NCBI RefSeq assembly: GCF_023284045.1
Contig: NZ_JAKIKQ010000010.1
Coordinates: 99,009-163,008, forward strand
Source: Shewanella kaireitica
GTDB lineage: Bacteria; Pseudomonadota; Gammaproteobacteria; Enterobacterales; Shewanellaceae
Length of the DNA: 64,000 bases
Reading direction: 5' to 3'
This document shows positions 47,359-57,415 of the stretch, in pieces. The stretch's first letter is position 1. Each line of letters begins with the position of its first letter. The position numbers and the translations under genes are program-made. The notes below the pieces were generated by a model that saw nothing but the letters and a program-made list of their open reading frames with translations, ran no database searches and had not been told where the DNA came from.

Positions 47359-48654
47359 TTAGTGTACGTGCTTAGCCGCGTTTTTCATGATGTCTGCTTT
47401 TAGCAAGTAGCTGTTTTCAGTCACGTACTCAGCGTTTGGCTCAAGTCCTTCTAGCACTTCAACAAACTCGCCATCAGACTCACCCAGTGTCAGCATACGG
47501 GCTTCGAAGGTATTACCGTGTTTAACAAAAACAGTTGGCTTGTCATTGAAGGTTTGAAGTGCATCTTCGCGAACCGCGAGAGTCACCTTCTTTGAACGTG
47601 TTTCGATATTAGCTTGTACATGCATACCTGGACGCCAGTGACCGTCTGGGTTTGCAATAACGGCGCGTACTCGGGCAATATGACCTCCGGTCATCACAGG
47701 TGCAATATAGCTTATAGTGCTAACGGCTTTACCTTCGCTGTGAGTTTGTTCGCTATTTCCGTGGTCATCATCACCAATCGTCACTTTTTGACCAAGCGAA
47801 ACTCGCCCTAAGTTTTTTGGAAACGCCGACATATCAATCCACACATTGGAAAGATCGCTAACTCGCAATAAAGCTTGGTTAAAGGTGCTATCACCTACCG
47901 ACAGCATCTGTTCAGTCACCTGACCCTTTGCAGGGCTTTTAACTGTATAGCGCTGCAAAGTTGATGAATTCCTGACAGTGGCAATCACTTGACCTTTCTC
48001 GACGCTGTCACCCACTGTGACATTAAGCTGCTCGATAACGCCAGTATAGGGCGCAGATACACTAAACTGCTTGTCAGTAATGGCGCTAACAACGCCGAAT
48101 AACCTATCAACAAAGTGCAGCTCTTGTGGGCCACTCTTTGCCGTTTCAACGCCAGATAATGCCAGTAAGCGATCATTAATCGTTACTCGACCATTGTGGT
48201 TTTCGTAGTGCCAATCATAATCGTGATCTTTAAATGCAGCATGAACCTCGACATCGAAAGAGTGCGGTTCGCGTACACTGGTTTGACTGACTAAATATTG
48301 CTCTTCAGCGCTAAAGTGAACCTTATCGATAGCGCCGTCTAGGCGGGTAAAAGTCACTGATAGCTCGACTTCATTGGGGTTAACTGGCTCACCTTTATAA
48401 AAAGCGTATATACGCATTTCAGGTGGGATCCCAGACTCTGCCATAGTGATCTCCAGTGAGAAATCTTCATGTTCCACAAGTCGGCCACCATGTGGCCCCT
48501 CCTCTTGGTGCTCTTCCTCTTCCTCATGGCCATGTCCGTGGTCACCACTGGCATTTGCAACACCAACAGGCGCCAATGTACCAGCAGTCAATAAAGAGAG
48601 AGACAAAAGAGTGGCTGCCAGCTGTGCAGATAAAATATTAAAATTAAGTTTCAT
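47359..48654 (-). CDS. Heavy-metal RND periplasmic adaptor (CzcB/CusB family)
   Basis: 431 residues. A signal peptide is followed by a His/Glu-rich stretch (SGDHGHGHEEEEEHQEEGPH) that probably binds metal, as in CzcB. An N-terminal extra domain (about 50-160) precedes the barrel-sandwich part (SVSAPYTGVIEQLNVTVGDSV, VKSPAKGQVTEQMLSVGDS) and beta-barrel. There is little coiled coil, as expected for the metal-efflux subgroup. A second His-rich loop (GDDDHGNSEQTHSEG) lies near 300. The start overlaps the TolC-family stop (TAATG), so the genes are translationally coupled. Confidence 0.93.
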   Translation of the reverse strand: MKLNFNILSAQLAATLLSLSLLTAGTLAPVGVANASGDHGHGHEEEEEHQEEGPHGGRLVEHEDFSLEITMAESGIPPEMRIYAFYKGEPVNPNEVELSVTFTRLDGAIDKVHFSAEEQYLVSQTSVREPHSFDVEVHAAFKDHDYDWHYENHNGRVTINDRLLALSGVETAKSGPQELHFVDRLFGVVSAITDKQFSVSAPYTGVIEQLNVTVGDSVEKGQVIATVRNSSTLQRYTVKSPAKGQVTEQMLSVGDSTFNQALLRVSDLSNVWIDMSAFPKNLGRVSLGQKVTIGDDDHGNSEQTHSEGKAVSTISYIAPVMTGGHIARVRAVIANPDGHWRPGMHVQANIETRSKKVTLAVREDALQTFNDKPTVFVKHGNTFEARMLTLGESDGEFVEVLEGLEPNAEYVTENSYLLKADIMKNAAKHVH

Positions 48655-50021
48655 TATCGAATTTCCATTGCCACAACAGGCTTTATGTTGGTGTTAGCGA
48701 CAGTCATTGACTGCCCAGTAATGCGCTCAATGGCAAGCAATGCCAAATATACTGCCGTTTTGGCTTCAATCAGTTCGCGTTCAACGCTAAAAAGTTCTGA
48801 TTGTGCATCGGCAAGTTGCAGCACATTAGCTTGACCTGTTTGGTAAGCAGATTGAGTATGTTGTTGAAGTTGCTTGGCTAGCGGTAATACTTGTGCGTTT
48901 AACAACTGCGCTTGTTTAGCATTGTTGAGCATAGATTGGTGCAACTCTAACAAGGTCAACTTAAGTTGCTCACGAGCAAATCGCTGTTGTTCATGGGCTT
49001 TATCCTCTTGTGCCTTAGCAGCAAGGATATTGCCTTGATTTGGATTAGAAAACTGCAGCGGCATTGAAAAGTTAAACATTAATGCGCCGTCATCAAAGCC
49101 ATCAAAACTCTTGACGCCCACCCCTAAGGTAATATCAGCCTTGGCTTTAGACTCTTCCATTCGACGCTTGGCGATAAGCAAGCGCTCGACACTGAGTAGT
49201 TGTAAATACTGCGGCGCTGTTTCAATCGCATTGAGTACACTTGCAGCTGTTGGCAACACCACTAATGGCTTGAGTTTATCGTTAGCAGCGGTGAATTTAA
49301 CCTCACTTGACCACATAGCCGATAACTTCTGCTTAGCCACATTAAAGTCGCCATCAATACGCTGCTTTAATACCTTCGAGCGCACTAAACGCAACTGCAT
49401 TTTGCTAACATCAGCTTGGATGACCGCGCCAGCATTAGCACGAGTTTTAATCGCCACTAACGAGGCTTGCTCAAGTTCAATACGTCTGTCGATCCAAGCT
49501 TGTAGTGCCTGTAAACGCAGTAGCTGATAATAGCGCTCGGTAGTTTGCGCTAGCACTTGTAAGCGGATCGACTCATAGTCACTAAGCTGCTGTTTTTGGC
49601 CTGCTTGGGCATAGTCGATGCGATGCTGACGTTTTTCGCCTAGCTCTATGAGCTGGCTTAACACTAATTTGATTTCAGCGTTATCAACACCCTGCATATC
49701 ACCTGTGCCAAGAATATTTTCGACACTCACCGACAGCTCAGGGTTAGGTGTAATACCTGCTTGCAAAACCATTGCTTCACTTGATCGTAAAGAGTAGGGA
49801 AACGATTTCAGCGCGATATTGTTAAGCAATGCTTGCTCTAATGCCCAAGATAGGCTGATACCAGCATTCGTTGTTGCTGCTAAGCCTTGCTGCTGTGATG
49901 AGGCTAATTGTGCTTTTTGTGCAGCTATACTCTTGGTGCAATACAATGCGGCCATGCAGATAGCCACTGTGATCAATGCCCGTTGACACGCCACCAAGTA
50001 GATATTTTTATCTCTTATCAC
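48654..50021 (-). CDS. Outer-membrane efflux channel (CzcC/TolC family)
   Basis: 455 residues. A hydrophobic N-terminal segment (RALITVAICMAALYC) ends in a Cys that could be lipidated. Two repeats of an outer-membrane efflux domain follow (about 90-270 and 285-445) with long coiled-coil helices and the strands expected of a trimeric channel. First of the three pump genes, so the order is C-B-A as in czcCBA. The channel joins the adaptor to the outer membrane. Confidence 0.9.
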   Translation of the reverse strand: MIRDKNIYLVACQRALITVAICMAALYCTKSIAAQKAQLASSQQQGLAATTNAGISLSWALEQALLNNIALKSFPYSLRSSEAMVLQAGITPNPELSVSVENILGTGDMQGVDNAEIKLVLSQLIELGEKRQHRIDYAQAGQKQQLSDYESIRLQVLAQTTERYYQLLRLQALQAWIDRRIELEQASLVAIKTRANAGAVIQADVSKMQLRLVRSKVLKQRIDGDFNVAKQKLSAMWSSEVKFTAANDKLKPLVVLPTAASVLNAIETAPQYLQLLSVERLLIAKRRMEESKAKADITLGVGVKSFDGFDDGALMFNFSMPLQFSNPNQGNILAAKAQEDKAHEQQRFAREQLKLTLLELHQSMLNNAKQAQLLNAQVLPLAKQLQQHTQSAYQTGQANVLQLADAQSELFSVERELIEAKTAVYLALLAIERITGQSMTVANTNIKPVVAMEIR

Positions 50022-50258
50022 GAGACGAAACTCCTGTTAGTTAAGTCTTTGCTTGTTTTAACTGCAGTAAAAACTGAAATATAAACAATGCATTGACTCA
50101 TTGATTCGAGCTTAGACTTTGCACGTCAAACGGACCTTAAATCTGCAATATAATCAATAACTGGCAATAACTGGCAGTTACAGATGTTGAAATGCTTAAG
50201 ATTCAGTGTTTTAACTAATCTAATGACTCAAAAATAATTCAATTAAACGAAACAGGGA

Positions 50259-50651
50259 TTAACGATATGGAGGGGGAATAGGTGGCGCATAACTGCGGTT
50301 TTGATAGCTAATCGCAAACAAGGTGCGATCTTCTACACCAGTCGATTTAGCCACTGTGCCTAGCTCAACAGGCGGATGACAAGCGGTATGGAAATCATCG
50401 CTATGCTCATCTTGCTCACTAACATCAACCATGTGGCTACAGGCATGCACAGCGTTATCGCAACAGTCTTGTTGCAGTTCAGTTGGTAAGCTATTCTCAA
50501 AGTGATGAGTCTGACTCATGCTTTGATCAACATGATGAATATCTGCAGCCACACATGTTGGGAAAATCTGCGACACAAAAACCACCAGCAATAACGCCAG
50601 TGTCAAATTAGATTGGAACATCTGCATTGATTTTCGTGAATTAAACAACAA
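50259..50651 (-). CDS. His/Cys-rich exported protein at the head of the metal efflux operon
   Basis: 130 residues. The start is probably TTG at 50651, with AGGAAAG just upstream; an ATG at 50627 would drop eight residues including the Arg/Lys that a signal peptide needs. After LALLLVVFVSQIFPTCVA the mature part has many His and Cys (DIHHVDQSMSQTHHFE, QDCCDNAVHACSH, DFHTACH) and ends SYAPPIPPPYR. It probably binds metal in the periplasm. Proteins of this kind often lead czc/cus operons. It precedes the channel gene by 237 bases on the same strand. Function is inferred. Confidence 0.72.
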   Translation of the reverse strand: MLFNSRKSMQMFQSNLTLALLLVVFVSQIFPTCVAADIHHVDQSMSQTHHFENSLPTELQQDCCDNAVHACSHMVDVSEQDEHSDDFHTACHPPVELGTVAKSTGVEDRTLFAISYQNRSYAPPIPPPYR

Positions 50652-50813
50652 CTTTCCTAAAAGCGTAAACTGGCACCAGCCAAACTATCACAAATGATAA
50701 CCGCTTTTATCTTAGCGAAATAGCCCTACACTCAAAATGATTTGCGAAACATGATAGAGATCGACAAGCAAGCCTACTTTTACAAGTTATTGGTTATCAT
50801 TAAATTCTAATCG

Positions 50814-52802
50814 CTAACTTTTAACTGCCCTTGGCTTCCGAGCAGGTTTCTTTACTGTTGATTGCCCTTTTCCACCTTTACGTGCATAGCTTTTTTTCTT
50901 AAACGGTGTCGGGCTTTTCACCCCTTGCAATGCAGTGGGCAAAGTCGAGCCCGCTTGGGTAATTAGCTCATCAATTTTGCTGATCAGTGGCTGCATAAAA
51001 GCTTGATATTGGGTTTCTTTGCGGCTCATCGAGTCCAAATTATTTTCCCAAAGCGCGGTCATATCAGGAGTGGTAGCGCTATGGGGTAAGCTGTTGATCA
51101 ACCCTTTTCCGACATCAGTAGCAACGATGGTCTTGCCTTTCCGTACTAAAAAGCCTCGCTTAAACAACAACTCGATAATACCTGCACGGGTTGCTTCAGT
51201 GCCCAGCCCATCGGTATCTTTTAGAATTTTACGGATCTCAACATCAGTAACAAAACGGCTAATGCCTGTCATTGCGCTTAAAAGCGTCGCGTCAGTAAAA
51301 TGCTTGGGCGGCTGTGTTTGCTTCTCTAATAACTCTCCGTGGTCACAAAAAAGGGTTTGCCCTTTAGTTAATGGCGGTATGGTTGCTAACTCGTCATCCT
51401 GTCCTTGCCCGGCTGGATCAGTATTGTTGCTCGCTTTACTCTGTTTTAGCAGCAGCTTCCAACCTTTCGCTATTTCCTGTTTGGCTTTGGTTTTAAATAA
51501 GCCGCCAGCAATAATGATTTCAACCTGCGTTTCTTTGTATTGGTAAGCATTATAAAACTGCATCAGATATTGCCGAGCCACCTGCAGATAAATTTGCTTC
51601 TCTGCTGGGCTCAAACTGCTTAAGTTAGCCACTTTTTCCGTTGGGATAATCGCATGGTGAGCATCGACTTTTTTATCATTCCAGGCTTTTGATTTAAGCT
51701 TGGCATTGGGTGCGTCAATGCCTTGTGTTAGTTCGGGAGCGCCTTTATTAACTGTGTTGATCACACTCGGCGCCATGCCATGCTGCTCTTGTGGCAAATA
51801 TCGGCTATCAGAGCGCGGGTAAGTGATAAGCTTGTGACGCTCGTATAATGACTGACAAGTATCTAATACGGTTTTTGCACTCATGCCGAAGCGTTTAGCG
51901 GCATCTATTTGCAAGCTTGATAAATTGTAGGGTAATGGTGCATTTTGTTTCTTGTCTTGCGCATCCACTTTTTCTACTGTTGCTGGCTGACCCGTAATAC
52001 GGCCGACTACATTTTGCGCGAGTCCTTTAGACAATACTCGCCCATCTTCGTCCATATAGGGCTGACAGGCTTCACTAGGTTGCCATTTGGCGGTGAATGT
52101 TTGCTGTTGCTCCGCAGTTAAATGCGCCAATACTTCGAAAAAAGGCTTAGAGACAAAATTAGCGATCTCTTCATCTCTGCGCACCACTAAACCGAGTATG
52201 GGGGTTTGCACTCGGCCTACTGACAGCACCCCTTGATAACCGACTTTTCGGCCTTGGATGGTATAAGCACGAGTCATGTTCATGCCATAAAGCCAGTCAG
52301 CGCGTGAGCGTGCTAATGCAGAAGTTGATAGCGGAATAAATTCTCGGTTAAGTCGCAGTTGCCCCAAGGCGCGCTTTACCGCTTGAGGGTTTAAATCACT
52401 TATCAGCAATCTTTTAGCTTGTGTTAATTTGTTACCTTTAACACCTAAGTGAGCAATGATCTCATCGACTAACAACTGCCCTTCTCTATCCGGATCGCCC
52501 GCGTTGACCAGCTGTGTAGCTTCTTTAACTAAGCCTCTAAGCACCGAGATCTGGCCACGCATCTTATATTTGGGCTTCATCTTCCACACATCAGGCACTA
52601 TTGGCAGATGTTCAAATTTCCACGATTTATACTCAGGCGAGTATGCATCGGGCTCAGCTTGCTCTAATAGGTGCCCCACACACCAAGAAACACAATCGCC
52701 ATTAGCTGCGCGTATAAACCCTTCACCCTTTTTTAGTGGTTTAGGCAATACGTCGGCAATGGCTCTACCTAAACTGGGTTTCTCGGCAATATATAAGATC
52801 AT
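50814..52802 (-). CDS. topB: DNA topoisomerase III
   Basis: 662 residues. A type IA topoisomerase: the TOPRIM start MILYIAEKPSLGRAIADVLP, the DPDREGQLLVDEI metal-binding motif, and the active-site Tyr in LITYPRSDSRYLP (near residue 327; Tyr328 in E. coli). The basic tail (TPFKKKSYARKGGKGQS) lacks zinc fingers, typical of TopB. It decatenates DNA during replication and recombination. The gene diverges from a small membrane-protein gene across a region with a Fur-like box. Confidence 0.95.
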   Translation of the reverse strand: MILYIAEKPSLGRAIADVLPKPLKKGEGFIRAANGDCVSWCVGHLLEQAEPDAYSPEYKSWKFEHLPIVPDVWKMKPKYKMRGQISVLRGLVKEATQLVNAGDPDREGQLLVDEIIAHLGVKGNKLTQAKRLLISDLNPQAVKRALGQLRLNREFIPLSTSALARSRADWLYGMNMTRAYTIQGRKVGYQGVLSVGRVQTPILGLVVRRDEEIANFVSKPFFEVLAHLTAEQQQTFTAKWQPSEACQPYMDEDGRVLSKGLAQNVVGRITGQPATVEKVDAQDKKQNAPLPYNLSSLQIDAAKRFGMSAKTVLDTCQSLYERHKLITYPRSDSRYLPQEQHGMAPSVINTVNKGAPELTQGIDAPNAKLKSKAWNDKKVDAHHAIIPTEKVANLSSLSPAEKQIYLQVARQYLMQFYNAYQYKETQVEIIIAGGLFKTKAKQEIAKGWKLLLKQSKASNNTDPAGQGQDDELATIPPLTKGQTLFCDHGELLEKQTQPPKHFTDATLLSAMTGISRFVTDVEIRKILKDTDGLGTEATRAGIIELLFKRGFLVRKGKTIVATDVGKGLINSLPHSATTPDMTALWENNLDSMSRKETQYQAFMQPLISKIDELITQAGSTLPTALQGVKSPTPFKKKSYARKGGKGQSTVKKPARKPRAVKS

Positions 52803-52906
52803 CGATGCAGATTCTTATCACTGTATAAATTAACAGTAACTGTAACCTGAGGCGAGATTCAGCGCAATGAAAAGGCGTTTAACTGCTCAAAGATTGTAAA
52901 TTTTGT

Positions 52907-52921
52907 TGAGAACTATTCTCA
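52907..52921. promoter_or_regulatory. Putative Fur box
   Basis: TGAGAACTATTCTCA is a 7-1-7 inverted repeat matching 11 of 14 fixed positions of TGATAATNATTATCA. It lies between topB and the divergent small membrane-protein gene, 61 bases before the latter's start. Confidence 0.6.
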
Positions 52922-52982
52922 TTTAGTGATTAAATTAGCCATCGTTAAAGGAGGACTTTAGTACCGTTAAAGGAGAACCACT

Positions 52983-53255
52983 ATGCTAACCACAATGACA
53001 ACCCCTGGCGTCAGGCTCGATAGGTTATTACTATTCCACTTTTTACTTATCACCGCCTGGGTCATTCTTGCCGCGCCGCTATTATCGCAGAATAGAACAA
53101 TCGAGCCCTTGGTCCTTGCCAGCCTGACCATCAGCCTCAGCTGTGTTAGCACCTTAATAGGTTTGAAGTTAGGACATGGTTTTACGCGAGTGGCCTATAC
53201 ACTGCTGTTCGCCAGTTGGATGGCTGTATGGGCACAGCAGTTGTTTAGTCTTTAG
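52983..53255 (+). CDS. Small membrane protein of unknown function, likely Fur-controlled
   Basis: 90 residues with three hydrophobic segments: LLLFHFLLITAWVILAAPLL, LVLASLTISLSCVSTLIGL and YTLLFASWMAVWAQQLF. No domain recognised. AAAGGAGAACCACT gives a strong ribosome-binding site. About 20 bases earlier is a near copy of that sequence (CGTTAAAGGAGGAC), so the leader contains a tandem duplication of the RBS region. A Fur-like box is 61 bases upstream, hinting at a role under iron limitation. Followed by a strong terminator. Confidence 0.7.
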   Translation: MLTTMTTPGVRLDRLLLFHFLLITAWVILAAPLLSQNRTIEPLVLASLTISLSCVSTLIGLKLGHGFTRVAYTLLFASWMAVWAQQLFSL

Positions 53256-53269
53256 CTTATTACAGATAC

Positions 53270-53298
53270 AAAAAAGCCGAGTTCTCACTCGGCTTTTT
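53270..53298. terminator. Bidirectional rho-independent terminator
   Basis: AAAAAGCCGAGT-TCTC-ACTCGGCTTTTT, a perfect 12-bp stem between the small membrane-protein gene and the convergent purF. Confidence 0.93.
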
Positions 53299-53315
53299 GA
53301 GTATTTAAGCTATAC

Positions 53316-54830
53316 CTACGGATGACAAACGTTATGCATCTCTAGGTTAGTACCGATATCTTTGCTGCGGTTAGCTTTAGCATCATCATTACGCAATTGA
53401 GTAATATGATCTAAGTACGCTTGGTCAACATCATTCGTGACGTACTTGCCGTCAAAGACTGATGTTTCAAAACGCTTAATCGCTGGGTTTTCTTTACGTA
53501 CAGCTTCAATGAGATCTGGCAGTGATTGGAAAATCATGCCATCAGCACCAATAAGTTTGGTGATCTCTTCTACGTCACGACCATGGGCAATAAGCTCATT
53601 AGTCGTTGGCATATCGATACCGTAAACGTTCGGGAAACGAATTTCTGGAGCCGCTGAAGCAAAGTACACTTTCTTAGCGCCAGCATCACGTGCCATTTCG
53701 ATGATCTGTTCTGAAGTCGTGCCACGAACAATCGAATCATCAACCAGTAAGACGTTCTTACCTTTAAACTCAGCGCCGATGGCATTGAGCTTACGACGCA
53801 CCGATTTCTTACGCTCTTGTTGACCAGGCATAATAAAGGTACGACCGATATAACGGTTTTTAACGAAACCTTGACGGTATGGCAAGTCCATATGACGGGC
53901 AATTTCAAGGGCGATATCACACGAAGTTTCAGGAATAGGAATAACCACATCGATATCGTGATCTTCCCATTCTCTCTTGATCTTCTCGCCTAGCATCGTG
54001 CCCATGTTTACACGGCTGCTATAAACAGAGACATTATCGATAGTTGAGTCTGGGCGAGCAAAATAAACGAATTCGAAGATACACGGTGCGTAGCTTGGAG
54101 TATGAGCACACTGGCGAGTGAAAAGCTCACCTTCAAGTGTGATATAAACCGCTTCACCCGGGGCGACATCACGCATAAACTCAAAACCAACAGCATCCAG
54201 CGCAACACTTTCAGAGGCTACCATGTACTCAGTGCCCGTTTCAGTTTCGTGCTTACCAATAACTAGTGGACGAATACCGAACGGATCTCTAAATGCCATT
54301 AAGCCATGGCCGATGACCATAGCCGCAACCGCATAAGCACCACGAGCAATTTCGTGTACTTTGCTGATAGCTTTAAACACATCATCAGAAGACAGGTGTT
54401 GAGTGGTAGTATGTTGCAATTCATCTGCAAGTAGGTTTAACAATACTTCAGAGTCAGAGGTCGTGCTAACGTGACGACGCTGCTTATGCAAGCGCTCATG
54501 CAAATCAACCGTGTTGGTTAAGTTGCCGTTGTGCGCTAATGAGATCCCAAAAGGTGAGTTAACATAAAACGGCTGAGCTTCTGAAGCACTTGAACTTCCG
54601 GCCGTTGGGTAACGCACGTGACCAATACCTGAATTACCTTGCAGGCGTTGCATATGCTTGGCTTCGAAAACGTCTTTTACTAAGCCATTGGCTTTACGTA
54701 ATCTAAACGCATATCCGTCTACGGTCACAATGCCAGCAGCATCCTGTCCACGATGCTGAAGCACAGTCAATGCATCATAAATGGTTTGATTAACCGATGA
54801 CTGACCAACTATTCCGACAATACCACACAT
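53316..54830 (-). CDS. purF: Amidophosphoribosyltransferase PurF
   Basis: 504 residues. After removal of Met1, Cys2 of MCGIVGIVG is the N-terminal nucleophile of the class II glutaminase. The C-terminal phosphoribosyltransferase domain carries [17 protein letters not shown], the PRPP-binding loop. It makes phosphoribosylamine, the first committed step of purine synthesis. Length equals E. coli (505). It is the last gene of the pdxB-to-purF cluster, 98 bases after cvpA, and is followed by a strong terminator. Confidence 0.97.
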   Translation of the reverse strand: MCGIVGIVGQSSVNQTIYDALTVLQHRGQDAAGIVTVDGYAFRLRKANGLVKDVFEAKHMQRLQGNSGIGHVRYPTAGSSSASEAQPFYVNSPFGISLAHNGNLTNTVDLHERLHKQRRHVSTTSDSEVLLNLLADELQHTTTQHLSSDDVFKAISKVHEIARGAYAVAAMVIGHGLMAFRDPFGIRPLVIGKHETETGTEYMVASESVALDAVGFEFMRDVAPGEAVYITLEGELFTRQCAHTPSYAPCIFEFVYFARPDSTIDNVSVYSSRVNMGTMLGEKIKREWEDHDIDVVIPIPETSCDIALEIARHMDLPYRQGFVKNRYIGRTFIMPGQQERKKSVRRKLNAIGAEFKGKNVLLVDDSIVRGTTSEQIIEMARDAGAKKVYFASAAPEIRFPNVYGIDMPTTNELIAHGRDVEEITKLIGADGMIFQSLPDLIEAVRKENPAIKRFETSVFDGKYVTNDVDQAYLDHITQLRNDDAKANRSKDIGTNLEMHNVCHP

Positions 54831-54928
54831 GGGTAAGCTTCCTCATTGTAAGATGTTCTATTATTTAAATATTTTTGCTTCAGCCAAGTTAATTCTTGGC
54901 CGAAGTCCAAATAATGCTTTAGTGCATT

Positions 54929-55417
54929 TTATATTTTGGGTACAAAGCTTGAGGTGTTTTCCAAGTAGTCAAAGAACCACTGAATAACAACTCCAAATTC
55001 GGGCACGAGTGTTGAACTCTGCCACCAATCTGTATTTGGCGCTCCAGTAAAAGCGTCCAAGAAAAATAGTATTGCGCTCACGATTAGTGCGCCTCTAAGC
55101 GCACCGAAGCATAAACCGAGCACTCTGTCGGTGCCGGACAATCCAGTTTTAGAAACCAGTTGGCCAATTATATAGTTAACCAAAGCGCCTAAAATAAGCG
55201 TAGAAATAAAGAGAATAGCGACGGCTACGCCGTTACGAACCATTTCATCTTGCATCTGGGTAAGATGAGTCGCGAGTTTGAGGTAAAACTGACTAGCGAT
55301 GAAAAATGCGGCGAACCACACGACAAGTGACATCGCTTCTTTAACAAAGCCTCGTACCAAACTTATCAGTGTTGATAGTCCAATAACGATGATGATAGCG
55401 TAATCAATCCAAACCAT
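54929..55417 (-). CDS. cvpA: CvpA family membrane protein
   Basis: 162 residues with four membrane helices (DYAIIIVIGLSTLISLVRGF, MSLVVWFAAFFIASQFYL, VAVAILFISTLILGALVNYI, RGALIVSAILFFLDAF) and the conserved KTGLSGTDRVLG. CvpA is needed for colicin V production in E. coli; its basic function is unclear. It sits directly before purF, as in most gammaproteobacteria. Confidence 0.94.
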   Translation of the reverse strand: MVWIDYAIIIVIGLSTLISLVRGFVKEAMSLVVWFAAFFIASQFYLKLATHLTQMQDEMVRNGVAVAILFISTLILGALVNYIIGQLVSKTGLSGTDRVLGLCFGALRGALIVSAILFFLDAFTGAPNTDWWQSSTLVPEFGVVIQWFFDYLENTSSFVPKI

Positions 55418-55532
55418 TGAAGAGTATATCCGGCATAGGGTTTAAGACGGCGCGATTCTATCAGAGACAGGATTATTTCACACGCTTTGTAGACGAAATA
55501 ACGATTTCTCAGAATAGGACAATCACACCTTG

Positions 55533-56138
55533 TTATTTTTCGACGGGGTTGTATGCCACAATGCGGCCTTTCAACTTCTCCAACTTTTCAATATCTGACT
55601 GCATAGCAGTCAATTTATCTTTGGAGATGTTTGGCCCGACAAACACTTTCGTCAGCTGACCATCAACAGGCCTTGTTGGTAACGTGTAAGCGCTAAAGCC
55701 TTTAGCTCTTAACCGTTTCACTAAAGCTTGTACATTTGCAGCGTTTTTAAAGCTACCAAGCTGAATAGTCCATGCTTTTGAATTGGCAACTGCCGGCTTT
55801 TTATTAGCGGCAACCACTGTACTTTCTGCACTAACAGCAACCTCTTTAACTTTAGGCTCAGTGTTTACCACAGCTGCGGCTTTTTCTTCTTCTATGGTAG
55901 GCTCTATTTCCCAGCTATCATCACCTACAGCAGTGTTAGACACTTCAGTGTCTAGCTCTAGCGTTTCTATCGCCTGCTGAGGTAACTGTGCTTGCTCTAC
56001 TTCCGGTCTTAGTGGGATCTCGGCAAACTGCTCCTCTTGGCGCTGCTTTTTACCATCAAGAATATCGGGTAAAAAAATCACTCCTAGCGCGACAATAACA
56101 ATCACACCGACTAGACGATTTTGAAAATGACTAGACAA
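55533..56138 (-). CDS. dedD: SPOR-domain cell division protein DedD
   Basis: 201 residues from a TTG at 56138 preceded by GGGAGAGAG; a longer frame reaches 56192 but overlaps folC without a ribosome-binding site. The protein begins MSSHFQNRLVGVIVIVALG, a single membrane helix, then an acidic linker (about 40-125) and a SPOR domain (about 128-200; WTIQLGSFKNAANVQALV). SPOR domains bind denuded peptidoglycan at the septum. It overlaps the folC stop by eight bases, so the two genes are coupled. Confidence 0.9.
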   Translation of the reverse strand: MSSHFQNRLVGVIVIVALGVIFLPDILDGKKQRQEEQFAEIPLRPEVEQAQLPQQAIETLELDTEVSNTAVGDDSWEIEPTIEEEKAAAVVNTEPKVKEVAVSAESTVVAANKKPAVANSKAWTIQLGSFKNAANVQALVKRLRAKGFSAYTLPTRPVDGQLTKVFVGPNISKDKLTAMQSDIEKLEKLKGRIVAYNPVEK

Positions 56139-57408
56139 AACTCTCTCCCTTAAGCAACGCTTTAAATCCTGCGACGGTATAAAATGAGCCAAAAACGATG
56201 ATCACATCGTCGGCATTTGCTTGCTGTTTTACCGCTTTCCAAGCTGATTCTATGTTATCAAAACAACTCGCACTACTCTGTAACGGCAATAACGCTTTTA
56301 ATGAAGCTGCACTCGCTCCCCTTGGAACGTCTAAATCAGTAAGATACCAATGTGTTACATCGATTGACAGCTCTGCTAACACAGCAGTTGCATCTTTATC
56401 TTTTAACATGCCACAAATCGCAAACAGGCGTGTTTTGTTAAGCTTACTTAAGCGCGATTTTAGATAACGAGCGGCGTGAGGATTGTGAGCAACATCGACC
56501 ATCACGCAAGGCTTATCACCAAGCTGTTCTAAGCGGCCTGCCAGCTGTGTATTTCCCACCACGTCAGCAAGCAAATTAGAGCTAATATTTGGACATAAGT
56601 GCTCTAATACCGCGATAGCCGTTGCTGCGTTGGGTTGGGGTAATTTAGGTAGAGGTAATGGGTCTAAATCAAAAGATCGCCCGTGATAATTCCAGCTTGT
56701 ATCGCTGCAGGAATAGTTAAACTCTTGTCCGACTCGATATAAGTTAGCGCCAATACTTTGCGCATAATCAATAAGCGGCTGTGGGCAGTCAGGCTCGCCA
56801 ACAATGGCTGGGCGACCCGCTCTGAAAATGCCTGCTTTTTCAGCTGCCACTAATTCGCGGGTATCACCTAAATACTCTTGATGATCCAGATCGATTGAGG
56901 TGACCACACTGATGTCAGCGTCAATAATATTGGTAGCATCAAGACGGCCACCTAGACCGACTTCAAGCAAAATAACATCAAGTTGCTCTCGCTTAAACAG
57001 CACTAATCCTGCCAATGTTGCATACTCAAAAAAGCTCAACGATATCTCAGCTCTTGCAGCTTCAATGGCTTCAAATGCACTGACTAACGCTGCATCCGTA
57101 GCATCTACACCATTAATTCTCACCCGCTCGTTATACTTAAGCAGATGTGGAGAGCTATAAACGCCAACCGTTCTATCTGTGAGCTTGAGCGCTGCTTCTA
57201 TCATGGCGCAGGTTGTTCCTTTGCCATTTGTGCCAGCCACCGTGACCACTTTGGTATCGCCCAGTGCAGTTAATGATAAACGTTTGGCAACTTCAGAGAC
57301 TCGCGCCAGCCCCATATCGATTTCTGTTGGGTGAATAGCCAACAAATAGTCGAGCCAAATGCTCAAAGGAGAGTTCGTTGCAGGCGCAATATGCTTCATC
57401 GATTCCAT
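56131..57408 (-). CDS. folC: Dihydrofolate synthase / folylpolyglutamate synthase FolC
   Basis: 425 residues from the ATG at 57408; a GTG one codon earlier is possible. The ATP-binding VTVAGTNGKGTTCAMIEAAL (near residue 60), the Mur-ligase-like central domain with LLEVGLGGRLDATNIID, and VDVAHNPHAARYL in the C-terminal domain are all present. It adds glutamate to dihydropteroate and to folates. It begins seven bases after the truA stop; accD, which usually precedes folC, is absent. Confidence 0.95.
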   Translation of the reverse strand: MESMKHIAPATNSPLSIWLDYLLAIHPTEIDMGLARVSEVAKRLSLTALGDTKVVTVAGTNGKGTTCAMIEAALKLTDRTVGVYSSPHLLKYNERVRINGVDATDAALVSAFEAIEAARAEISLSFFEYATLAGLVLFKREQLDVILLEVGLGGRLDATNIIDADISVVTSIDLDHQEYLGDTRELVAAEKAGIFRAGRPAIVGEPDCPQPLIDYAQSIGANLYRVGQEFNYSCSDTSWNYHGRSFDLDPLPLPKLPQPNAATAIAVLEHLCPNISSNLLADVVGNTQLAGRLEQLGDKPCVMVDVAHNPHAARYLKSRLSKLNKTRLFAICGMLKDKDATAVLAELSIDVTHWYLTDLDVPRGASAASLKALLPLQSSASCFDNIESAWKAVKQQANADDVIIVFGSFYTVAGFKALLKGESFV

Positions 57409-57415
57409 CACTGGA

